From assembly GCA_041752315.1 (NCBI GenBank), contig JBGSHJ010000057.1:62001-126000 (forward strand): a DNA stretch of 64,000 nt. Direction: 5' to 3'. Made by a program: the position numbers and the translations under genes. Source of the stretch: SYFY01 sp041752315 (GTDB lineage Bacteria > Pseudomonadota > Gammaproteobacteria > Pseudomonadales > Azotimanducaceae). The notes under the pieces were generated by a model. It was not told where the DNA came from and made no database searches. It saw only the letters and a program-made list of their open reading frames with translations. Below are positions 8,100 through 15,001 of this stretch, one piece after another (within the stretch, counting starts at the first letter, position 1; each line of letters starts with the position of its first letter).

Positions 8100-8822
8100 A
8101 TGAAGACGGTGCTCTCGCTGGGTCTGCACCGGCAAACGGTTTTCATATGGGCGTCCGCACTGGCGCTGCTCCTGATTGCATCCAGTTGTCTGCTTCAGAT
8201 CGCCATCCTCGTCGCCGGGATCGAATATGGACTGGGGTTTGTCCAACCCGCGTTGAGACTCGTGCATGTCGATTTCGAAGCCAATGTACCCACGTTTTAT
8301 TCAGTCGGGCTTCTGCTCACCGCAGCGCTGATCTGCGTCTTGAACCGCTGGGCATCCAGCAAGGATCAGGGAAGGGCGGCCAGCGGCTGGATGGCGTTAT
8401 CGGTTCTGTTCGCACTGCTCGCAGCGGACGAGTTCATGTCGCTCCACGAGACATTGAACACACCGGCATCCGCCCTGTTGAAACACTTCGAAATCGAGAC
8501 ACTGACCTTTCCCTGGCTGTATATCGCCGTACCCGCATTGGTGCCGGTCGCCTTCTACTTTCTGACATTCCTCCAGACACTCGAGGCCGATACCCGGCGC
8601 AGAATTGTGTTGTCTGCGGTAATCTATCTTTCCGGTGCACTGCTGTTTGAATCGTTGTCCGGGGTGGCGCAGTCCGCAGTCGGCTACCAGCACATGGCTT
8701 ACCAGACGCTTTGTCACCTCGAAGAACTTCTGGAGATGTTCGGCGTCATCCTCTTCGTCGGCGCCACACTTCGGCATCTGCAGAAAAACTGTGCAGGCCT
8801 GACGTTGAGAGTTGGCTCCTGA
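8100..8822 (+). CDS. Uncharacterised multi-pass membrane protein
   Basis: 240 residues from ATG 8100, chosen because GAGGAG lies 9 bases upstream. Codons at 8052 (GTG) and 8061 (ATG) are alternatives without such a site. About six hydrophobic segments are visible (near residues 13-41, 66-84, 97-112, 136-158, 168-190 and 208-225). Two conserved-looking acidic/His clusters sit at segment ends: ADEFMSLHE (109-117) and CHLEELLEMFG (205-215). These could bind a metal or act within the membrane. I do not recognise the family. The gene appears monocistronic. Confidence 0.7.
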   Translation: MKTVLSLGLHRQTVFIWASALALLLIASSCLLQIAILVAGIEYGLGFVQPALRLVHVDFEANVPTFYSVGLLLTAALICVLNRWASSKDQGRAASGWMALSVLFALLAADEFMSLHETLNTPASALLKHFEIETLTFPWLYIAVPALVPVAFYFLTFLQTLEADTRRRIVLSAVIYLSGALLFESLSGVAQSAVGYQHMAYQTLCHLEELLEMFGVILFVGATLRHLQKNCAGLTLRVGS

Positions 8823-9305
8823 TCTGGCATGGAAGGCAGAGAGCCGGCAACACCGTGAAACCTGTCTCGACCGCGCCACGGCAAAGCCGGAATGTCAGGA
8901 GCGTCGCCTCCCCTGACGCCCAAGGGTCCATTGAGGAACATCGAGTGAGTCTTTCACTGATCGTCGCTCCGGTAGTGGCACTGGCTGGACCTTCATCATG
9001 AAGCTCTGGATGTGTGCAACCAGGTACCCGTGCACGCAGATCGTGGGTCGGTGCGCAGAAAACGATCGTGGGTCACGGCGGTCTATTCGACCGTGGCGTC
9101 TGATGGTCAACTGCACTCGACAGGTTTTTCGGCGCGTACCCGGTCTCTTTTCAAGGAAGTTCGCCAGCTACCGTTGCCTCACACGGGTTCAGCACACCCA
9201 GATTGGGAACTCCTGGCGAGTGCACGACCTTGAACTGGAGATGGGGTACTCGCAAGCACTGGCGCCGCGTCCTGCAAAAACGCGCAGCTTCCGGCGGCTA
9301 TCTGC
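8823..9305. other. 483-bp gap without a supported gene
   Basis: Open frames here, such as 8998-9309, have no family resemblance or ribosome-binding site. An 11-bp direct repeat, GATCGTGGGTC, occurs at 9039-9049 and 9064-9074. The base composition is like that of neighbouring coding DNA, so this may be decayed coding sequence. Confidence 0.4.
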
Positions 9306-10322
9306 ATGAACGCTGGAGTTTCCGCAAACGCCACCGTCAGTGTTGCGCCCATGATGGCATGGACGGATCGCCACTGCCGTTACCTGCTCCGCCTTGCAAG
9401 CCCTTCCGTGCAGCTGTTCACGGAGATGATCACGACCGGCGCACTGCTGCAAGGCGGTCGTGTGCACCTGCTCGACCACGATGCATCGGAACACCCGCTG
9501 GCCGTACAGCTGGGTGGCAACCAGCCAGAGGCGCTTGCACGATGCGCGCGCCTCGCGCAGGAACGTGGCTATGACGAGGTGAACCTCAACGTGGGATGCC
9601 CATCGGAACGGGTTCAGGAAGGGGCCATTGGCGCGTGCCTGATGGCTTCCCCGAGCCTGGTCGCCGAGTGTGTCGCGGCCATGCGCGATGCCGTCGGCAT
9701 ACCGGTGACGGTAAAGTGCCGGCTCGGCATCGATGATCAGACCAGCGATGCGTTTCTTGACGATTTTGTGGGTACCGTCGCCGGGGCCGGATGTGAACGT
9801 TTTTACGTTCACGCACGCATCGCGCTGCTCAGCGGATTGTCACCCGCCCAGAACCGAACCATTCCTCCGCTGAGGCATGATCGGGTCGTTGCGCTCAAAA
9901 AACGTTTCACGGACTTGCAGATCCATCTGAATGGTGGATTGCAGACCACCAATGACGTACTCGCTGCGCTGGAATCGTGTGACGGCGCGATGATTGGAAG
10001 AGCCGCCTATCATGATCCCATGCTGCTGGCCTGTATTCACAACTCGCTGCACGATGACACGTGGGAGCTGTCTGCCCATGCCTTGCTCGACGGGTATCGT
10101 TCTTATCTCGAGGTACAGCTGCATCAGGGGGTGCCCTTGAAGAGCATGACCAGGCATCTGCTGGGACTCTTCAGCGGGATGTCCGGTGCCCGTCAATACC
10201 GACGGGTAATGAGTGATGCAACACGGCTGGCTGGCAATGATTCATCGATTCTCGATGACGCCTTGCTCAGTCTGCCAGCCCGCACGACTCATGAAGGTTT
10301 GTCGTCCACTTGCAGACAGTAA
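9306..10322 (+). CDS. dusA: tRNA-dihydrouridine(20/20a) synthase DusA
   Basis: 338 residues. This FMN enzyme reduces U20/U20a in the tRNA D-loop. Seen are the opening APMMAWTDRHCRYLLRL, typical of DusA, the catalytic cysteine in LNVGCPSERVQ, VKCRLGID (the conserved Lys-Arg stretch), the VHAR FMN/RNA-binding motif, and NGGLQT plus GAMIGRAAYHDP for phosphate binding. The usual HARKAWL reads HARIALL here, so a generally conserved Lys is Ile. No clear Shine-Dalgarno sequence precedes the ATG. Confidence 0.95.
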   Translation: MNAGVSANATVSVAPMMAWTDRHCRYLLRLASPSVQLFTEMITTGALLQGGRVHLLDHDASEHPLAVQLGGNQPEALARCARLAQERGYDEVNLNVGCPSERVQEGAIGACLMASPSLVAECVAAMRDAVGIPVTVKCRLGIDDQTSDAFLDDFVGTVAGAGCERFYVHARIALLSGLSPAQNRTIPPLRHDRVVALKKRFTDLQIHLNGGLQTTNDVLAALESCDGAMIGRAAYHDPMLLACIHNSLHDDTWELSAHALLDGYRSYLEVQLHQGVPLKSMTRHLLGLFSGMSGARQYRRVMSDATRLAGNDSSILDDALLSLPARTTHEGLSSTCRQ

Positions 10323-10338
10323 CGTTCGTGGACCTGGT

Positions 10339-10857
10339 TCACCCGGCCCGATTCGACGCAGAAGACTGTGCTTCTTCATCCTCAAGTGCGAGCACCAGGT
10401 CGCGAAACGTCGAGGCATTTTCAGCGTTCATCGACATCAGTGTGCGGTGCGCTTCGATGACCCTGCGCCGCAACTCGGCTTCATCCATGTTCCCGCGCCG
10501 GGGAATCTCGCTGACCTCGACCGCAGTCGGTTCGGACGAGCGGATCACGACAAATTCCTCGGCAAAGCCCGACACGCGCAACAGTTTTTCCAGATCAGGA
10601 TTGGTGACCAGCAGTGTCGGGCGAAGTGAATGCAACCTGCGGGTTTCGATCGACAGGCGGGCAAGGATTCCCAGTGATGTACTGTCCATGCCGCGCGCTT
10701 CAGTCAGATCGACGGTCACCGCCTTGAACTCCGGATCATTCAGTAGCCGCGTGATGAAGCCGTCGGCTGAAATGCAAAGTGTGACCCGTACATCGCCGAC
10801 CAGCTTGAGCAGGTACACACCGTCACAGTCACCAACGAGAATTCTACCGTCTGCCAC
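10339..10857 (-). CDS. STAS-domain protein (anti-anti-sigma type)
   Basis: 172 residues. The STAS fold occupies about 1-110, with the phosphorylatable serine in GMDSTSLGILARL (about 56-68). The C-terminal 60 residues are acidic and helical. In partner-switching modules such a protein is phosphorylated by an anti-sigma kinase and dephosphorylated by a PP2C phosphatase, and here the phosphatase is the gene just upstream. The two overlap by one base: TAG of the phosphatase and GTG of this gene share the G at 10857, indicating coupled translation. No kinase is encoded nearby. Confidence 0.85.
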   Translation of the reverse strand: MADGRILVGDCDGVYLLKLVGDVRVTLCISADGFITRLLNDPEFKAVTVDLTEARGMDSTSLGILARLSIETRRLHSLRPTLLVTNPDLEKLLRVSGFAEEFVVIRSSEPTAVEVSEIPRRGNMDEAELRRRVIEAHRTLMSMNAENASTFRDLVLALEDEEAQSSASNRAG

Positions 10858-11960
10858 TATGGCTCCCGACTGATGATCAGACAGGACATGTCATCGGGAG
10901 ACTGCTGCTCTGCGGCCAGACCCAGACTGGCCCACACCTCGTCCAGGCTGTCACTCTCCGTCGCTGCCCGCAGCAAACGCTGTTCCTTGGCTTCGAGGGA
11001 CTGCTCGCCAAGCAGTTCGAGCACACCGTCAGAAAACAACACCAGCCGGTCACCTGGTTCGATGGTCGCAGTGACAGCAGTATAGGCGACTTCAGGAAAC
11101 AGTCCGACTGGTTTGCCGCCCGCTTCCAGGAACTTGCCTGCGCCGGAAGCGGGTACCAGAACCGCCTGCGGATAGTGTCCTGCGTTGACGTGGATCAGCG
11201 TGTCATCCCGCAGGTCAATGAGCACCAGCGACATGGTCACGTGTTTGTCGATCTTCTGTTCCAGCAGCTCACGGTTCAGCCAGGCAAGGATCAATCCGGG
11301 CTCGTCCAGCATGTCGACCCGATACTCGCGCCGGATACGCCGCGAAAAATTCTTCAGCAGTACCGTCACAAATGCAGACGACGCGCCGTGGCCGGCAACG
11401 TCTGCAACATAGGCCGCAAGGTAATGCTGTGCAAAGGAAAAATAGTCGACAAAATCCCCAGACAGGATCGAAGAGGGGACGATGCGATGACGAAGAACGT
11501 AATCACCGATCATCATTGGATTGGGTGGCAGCATGCCCAGTTGAATCAGGCGTCCTGCACGTTGATCCCGCTGGATTTCGTTATCCTGCCGCTGCAAGCG
11601 ATGACTCAGCGCCAACTGTCGTTGAAGCGATCGTGCCTGGAGCGCCGTGAACTGCGCCTGAATGCCTGCGCTGTCACCATCGGCGGGCCACACGTCCAGC
11701 ACCCCCGTGCGCAAGGCTGTCAGGACGGCATCGGCCTGTTGCACGCAGTCACTGACCAGGACAACGTCCAGCAGAGGGTCTGCAGACAGTAGTTCGGCGG
11801 CATCACGCAGGGTTGATACCACGATCACATCGTTGCGACCTGAGCGCAATGCAGATCGCGCAGCGCCAACGTTTGCGACTGTACTGCATTGTGTCACAGT
11901 CGAAAGAACTTCGATGAGAGGATTCGGAGCAAGCTCCGAGTGAACGACAAGGAGGCTCAT
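10857..11960 (-). CDS. PP2C (SpoIIE/RsbU-type) phosphatase with degenerate receiver domain
   Basis: 367 residues. About 1-115 resemble a response-regulator receiver, but the acidic pair after beta-1 and the phosphoacceptor Asp are not found (LLVVHSE, and DVIVVSTLRDA where DxxLLD is expected). A short helical linker follows. About 150-365 form a PP2C domain with its metal ligands intact: SGDFVDYF, YVADVAGHGASSA, LVLFSDGVLE and PDDMSCLI. It probably dephosphorylates the STAS partner encoded downstream. In Pseudomonas (from memory, PA2797-PA2800) a similar pair sits beside vacJ/mlaA, as here. Confidence 0.88.
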   Translation of the reverse strand: MSLLVVHSELAPNPLIEVLSTVTQCSTVANVGAARSALRSGRNDVIVVSTLRDAAELLSADPLLDVVLVSDCVQQADAVLTALRTGVLDVWPADGDSAGIQAQFTALQARSLQRQLALSHRLQRQDNEIQRDQRAGRLIQLGMLPPNPMMIGDYVLRHRIVPSSILSGDFVDYFSFAQHYLAAYVADVAGHGASSAFVTVLLKNFSRRIRREYRVDMLDEPGLILAWLNRELLEQKIDKHVTMSLVLIDLRDDTLIHVNAGHYPQAVLVPASGAGKFLEAGGKPVGLFPEVAYTAVTATIEPGDRLVLFSDGVLELLGEQSLEAKEQRLLRAATESDSLDEVWASLGLAAEQQSPDDMSCLIISREP

Positions 11961-12091
11961 CAGCCCGTGGCTCGTTACTAGTGCTGCAATAATGGGCTCG
12001 GCACCCTACTCCCCTGCAAGGGCAGATACAAGCCGTTCAGTGTTGCATGGTCCGGCATGGGTGTGCAGGTTCCGCAGCTGCCGGACAAAAA

Positions 12092-12829
12092 CTATTCTTC
12101 CCACTCTTCGGAGAGGAACGGATCTTCCGAATCCGACTCGCCGTCCTGAACCAGGTACTCGCGACGCTGCAGGAAGGCGTCCCTCTGGAACAGGTAAGGA
12201 TCGCCCGAATCGTTCATCAATGATTCGGCCGCCAGCAGGTCCACACGCACATCGGTGAAATAGAGCGCATAGGTTGCGTACTGCACCTCTGCCGGAGAAA
12301 TGAATCTCAGCGGATTGGTCATCGCATCAAGCACCAGACCAAATGAATCCCGGACCGTCGAGGAACCCCGAAGCGGCAGCATCACGTGATTGCCACTGCC
12401 CGCACCCCAATGTCCAAAAGTCTGGCCAAAATCTTCCTGATGCTTGGGAAACCCCATTCGCGACGCCACGTCAAACAAACCTGCGATTCCGATAGTCGAG
12501 TTGGCCAGGAAACGTCCGCTGTCACTGAAGCCAGCGCCAGGCTTGCCCTGCAGGAACTGGTTGATCGCCGTGGCCGGGGTATCGATGTTGTCGAACGCAT
12601 TGCTGACACCGCGACGTATCGGTGAAGGCACTACCTTCTTGTAACCCTTTGCCACCGGCTTCAGCAGCCAGCGATCGAGGAAGTCGTTGAACGCAAACAC
12701 CTTCCGGTTGAAGCCTTCCCACGGGTCAGGTGTTTCAGCCTGTGCAACCGGTGCAAGACCCATGCTGCACACGATCAGTGCGCCGATGATCAATCCACTG
12801 GCAAAAACCTTTGGTCTCGAAGTGTTCAA
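12092..12829 (-). CDS. mlaA: MlaA/VacJ, outer-membrane lipid asymmetry protein
   Basis: 245 residues from a TTG at 12829, preceded by AGGAGG at 12838-12843 with an 8-base spacer. The ATG at 12898 would run into the upstream gene and lacks such a site. MlaA removes mislocalised phospholipids from the outer leaflet and passes them to MlaC. Seen are a signal sequence ending about AQA-ET, DPWEGFNRKVFAFND, and a C-terminal DPYLFQRDAFLQRREY. No lipobox cysteine lies at the cleavage site, so it may not be lipidated as E. coli MlaA is. The start is 16 bp after the DUF2063 stop. No mlaBCDEF is in the window. Confidence 0.92.
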   Translation of the reverse strand: MNTSRPKVFASGLIIGALIVCSMGLAPVAQAETPDPWEGFNRKVFAFNDFLDRWLLKPVAKGYKKVVPSPIRRGVSNAFDNIDTPATAINQFLQGKPGAGFSDSGRFLANSTIGIAGLFDVASRMGFPKHQEDFGQTFGHWGAGSGNHVMLPLRGSSTVRDSFGLVLDAMTNPLRFISPAEVQYATYALYFTDVRVDLLAAESLMNDSGDPYLFQRDAFLQRREYLVQDGESDSEDPFLSEEWEE

Positions 12830-12845
12830 CGCTTGTGCCTCCTGG

Positions 12846-13637
12846 CTATGAGTCGTCGTCCGGGCCAGCCACCGCGCCCAGCAGGATCTCAAGTTCACGC
12901 AATCTTAACAAAGCTGCTTCGCCTTGCTCACGAATGACTTGTGACGGAATATTCAGCTCTACGCCAACCTGGGTCAAAGCCGCTTCACCCGTGGCACCTT
13001 CCACCAGCAGCGCCAGCAGCCGTTGGGTCATCGCGTTGGAAGCCATGAATCGCACCTTGTCGTCCGAACGACGGTAGACCACCAGATAGGTCGGCACTGA
13101 CGGTGGCGACTCTGGCAGATGTCCTGGCCCGATGTCCTGCACCGGGTATCGATAGGCCAGCGGCCAGATCAGCGGAGAGATCAGCACCGGGCCCAGCAGT
13201 GAACCTGCAGGATCGTAACCCTCCACGGGCCAGGCGGTGTCATTGACGCCGATTGCCAGCTCCACCCACTCATAGTGCAGCAGCTCCAGCAGCCAGGGGA
13301 ACTCGATGCTGACTGGATGAGTGGATACAAACTCCAGAAATTCCTGGGAAATCTCCAGGAAATAGGGTGATTCGCTGCCATGCCTGTGGATGAATTCGCG
13401 AGCCAGTTGGCGCCACGGCAGGCCCGGCCAGTCCGGATCGAGAAAAATCCGTTTGGCAACCGGGAACGTGTTGGCGAGAAAGCTCTCGATGTTGTTGTAG
13501 AACAGCTTCGCATAGATCTGCATTCGCCTGTTTTCGATGCCTTCCGGAACCGGATGCAGCTCCGGGTTGCGGATGTGCGCGGCAAACGACAGCTGCAGCT
13601 CCTGGAAACCCGGCAGATTGCGACCAGGATCAGACAT
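12846..13637 (-). CDS. hvfC: DUF2063 partner protein of the RiPP-modifying MNIO (HvfC-like)
   Basis: 263 residues. The N-terminal helical DUF2063 region includes RRMQIYAKLFYNNIESFLA, and a long C-terminal beta/alpha region ends in a winged-helix-like LNIPSQVIREQGEAALLRL. In known systems (hvf of Haemophilus, buf clusters) this protein forms a complex with the DUF692 iron oxidase and recognises the precursor leader. Its ATG overlaps the end of the DUF692 gene by 8 bp, so the two are translationally coupled. The name rests on family and context rather than a database search. Confidence 0.85.
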   Translation of the reverse strand: MSDPGRNLPGFQELQLSFAAHIRNPELHPVPEGIENRRMQIYAKLFYNNIESFLANTFPVAKRIFLDPDWPGLPWRQLAREFIHRHGSESPYFLEISQEFLEFVSTHPVSIEFPWLLELLHYEWVELAIGVNDTAWPVEGYDPAGSLLGPVLISPLIWPLAYRYPVQDIGPGHLPESPPSVPTYLVVYRRSDDKVRFMASNAMTQRLLALLVEGATGEAALTQVGVELNIPSQVIREQGEAALLRLRELEILLGAVAGPDDDS

Positions 13638-14487
13638 GCCGAGCGGTCAGCCCCGGCGCCGTCGCCTCATGCTGGAACAAACGGATCCGTGCTGTTTCAG
13701 CCAACAACTCCGGCATCGGCGGAAAGTTGAAATCGCGTTCCAGGAGTGTTGGCAATGGTCCGATCCGCCGATAGGTTTCCTGCAGAAGCGCCCACACCGG
13801 CTCGATGATCGCCGAGGCGTGGGTGTCGATTCGCAGATCCTCCGCTTCTACATAGTGGCCGGCGATATGGAGATAACGCGTACGCTCCAGATCAAGTGCA
13901 TCAAGGAATGCATACGGGTCATATCGGAAGTTGATGCTGTTGACGTAGACGTTGTTGACATCTAGGAGCAGATCGCAGTCGGCAGCCTTGAGCACTTCGT
14001 TGATGAATTCCACTTCGCGCATTTCCTGACCCGGAGCCACGTAGTAGGAGACATGCTCGATCGTGATGCGTCGCTCGAGAATGTCCTGTACACGTCGTAT
14101 TCGTCCAGCGACGTACTTGACCGCTTCTTCGGTAAACGGAATCGGCATGAGGTCGTAGAGATGACCATGATCATCACTGCAGTAACTCAAGTGCTCGCTA
14201 TAGATGTCGATCCGATGCTGCTCGAGGAAGGTACCCACTGCACGGACAAAATTTTCATCGAGGGGCGCCGGACTGCCCAGAGAGAGCGACAAACCATGAC
14301 AGACCAGCGGAAACCGCTCCGCCAGCGTGTCGAATTGGCGGCCGAATCGACCGCCAACTCCGATCCAGTTTTCAGGGGCGATTTCCATGAAATCAACCTG
14401 ATCCGGATCAAGATCAAGAAGCTGGGGCAACATGCCACGACGTAACCCCAACCCCGCGCCGTGCACGGCAGGGTGCTCGGCTGTCAA
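13630..14487 (-). CDS. hvfB: DUF692 multinuclear non-heme iron oxidase (HvfB-like)
   Basis: 285 residues, a TIM-barrel of the MNIO family, which modifies cysteines of ribosomal peptides. The start GAGLGLRR is typical. Putative iron ligands are spread over the barrel: HGLSLSLG, YSEHLSYC, IEHVSYY, LLDVNNVYVN, HIAGHY and DTHAS. The only start in the open frame that keeps the conserved N-terminus with margin is TTG 14487. GTG 14466 is an alternative, and neither has a strong ribosome-binding site. It follows the precursor gene by 16 bp and overlaps the DUF2063 gene by 8 bp. Predicted chemistry: oxazolone/thioamide formation at cysteines of the precursor. Confidence 0.92.
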   Translation of the reverse strand: MTAEHPAVHGAGLGLRRGMLPQLLDLDPDQVDFMEIAPENWIGVGGRFGRQFDTLAERFPLVCHGLSLSLGSPAPLDENFVRAVGTFLEQHRIDIYSEHLSYCSDDHGHLYDLMPIPFTEEAVKYVAGRIRRVQDILERRITIEHVSYYVAPGQEMREVEFINEVLKAADCDLLLDVNNVYVNSINFRYDPYAFLDALDLERTRYLHIAGHYVEAEDLRIDTHASAIIEPVWALLQETYRRIGPLPTLLERDFNFPPMPELLAETARIRLFQHEATAPGLTARHV

Positions 14488-14503
14488 CGTGAAAGACCGT
14501 TAT

Positions 14504-14845
14504 CTACTGGCCTTCACCACACTTGCCTTCGCCGCACTTGCCTTCGCCTTCAGCCTTGTCTTCGCCACAAGCGCCCTCGCCTTCAGCTTTGTCCTCTCCA
14601 CAGGCACCTTCGCCTTCAGCCTTGTCGTCATCTTCGGCGCCGTCTTCACCGCACTTGCCTTCTTCGCCACACTTGCCTTCGCCACACTTGCCTTCTGCGT
14701 CGGCCTGGGCAAGCAAGTCATAGCCGCTATCCAACGCTTCGGTCGCAAACAGTTCATCCGCGTTTGCCACGCTGGCCGTAGCGAGTGTCGCTACAAACGC
14801 GGTACCGATCAGGGCTGCAACTGGTTTCACTTTACGATTCAACAT
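14504..14845 (-). CDS. hvfA: Cys-rich repeat RiPP precursor (HvfA-like)
   Basis: 113 residues. The leader is a signal peptide (1-30, cleavage near ANA-DE) followed by a short linker with ATEALDSGYDLLAQA. The core, 51-113, is Glu/Gly/Lys-rich with seven cysteines (54, 59, 65, 82, 93, 104, 109). Five lie in EGKCG and two in EGACG. The Haemophilus HvfA protein carries EGKCG motifs that its MNIO converts to copper-binding oxazolone-thioamide pairs. By analogy this is probably an exported metal-binding RiPP. AGGAGC precedes the ATG, and a hairpin lies just upstream of that site. Confidence 0.9.
   Translation of the reverse strand: MLNRKVKPVAALIGTAFVATLATASVANADELFATEALDSGYDLLAQADAEGKCGEGKCGEEGKCGEDGAEDDDKAEGEGACGEDKAEGEGACGEDKAEGEGKCGEGKCGEGQ
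14534..14632 (-). repeat. Three 33-bp tandem repeats in the precursor core
   Basis: These encode three 11-residue units (72-82, 83-93, 94-104) of pattern (G/D)(E/D)DKAEGEG(A/K)C. The DNA copies differ at several third positions, so the repeat is not newly formed. Each unit adds one cysteine. Confidence 0.85.
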
Positions 14846-14862
14846 GGTCTTCTTTGCTCCTG

Positions 14863-14880
14863 AAGTCTCCGATGAGACTT
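14863..14880 (-). promoter_or_regulatory. Leader hairpin upstream of the hvfA ribosome-binding site
   Basis: On the transcript: AAGTCTC, loop ATCG, GAGACTT. It is a perfect 7-bp stem ending one base before AGGAGC. It could modulate translation or be an operator for a DNA-binding protein. Read on the plus strand it is followed by T's, so a weak terminator on that strand is an alternative. Confidence 0.4.
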
Positions 14881-14940
14881 TTTAGGGTGTTCGGATATCT
14901 CGGGGTTGCACACGGCACCCTCTTCAGGATGCCTGCTGTC

Positions 14941-14969
14941 TCTGACAATAGGATGTCCGGAATGGTTCC
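14941..14969 (-). promoter_or_regulatory. Candidate ECF (sigmaE-like) promoter of the hvf operon
   Basis: Read on the minus strand: GGAACC (14969-14964), a 17-base spacer, then GTCAGA (14946-14941). This resembles GGAAC-N16/17-GTC promoters of ECF sigma factors, which control DUF692/DUF2063 operons elsewhere (SigF of Caulobacter). No ECF sigma gene lies in the window. Confidence 0.4.
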
Positions 14970-15001
14970 GCAACAACACGAAGATCGGGCCGGGATGTAT
15001 T

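Noticed and set aside
7748..8146. 132-codon minus-strand frame in the lpxC/membrane-protein gap
   Set aside because: It overlaps the start of the membrane-protein gene, resembles no protein and has no clear start site.
14863..14883. Plus-strand rho-independent terminator ending in TTTTT upstream of hvfA
   Set aside because: No plus-strand gene reads into it. It is more likely a leader element of hvfA, so I listed it as regulatory.
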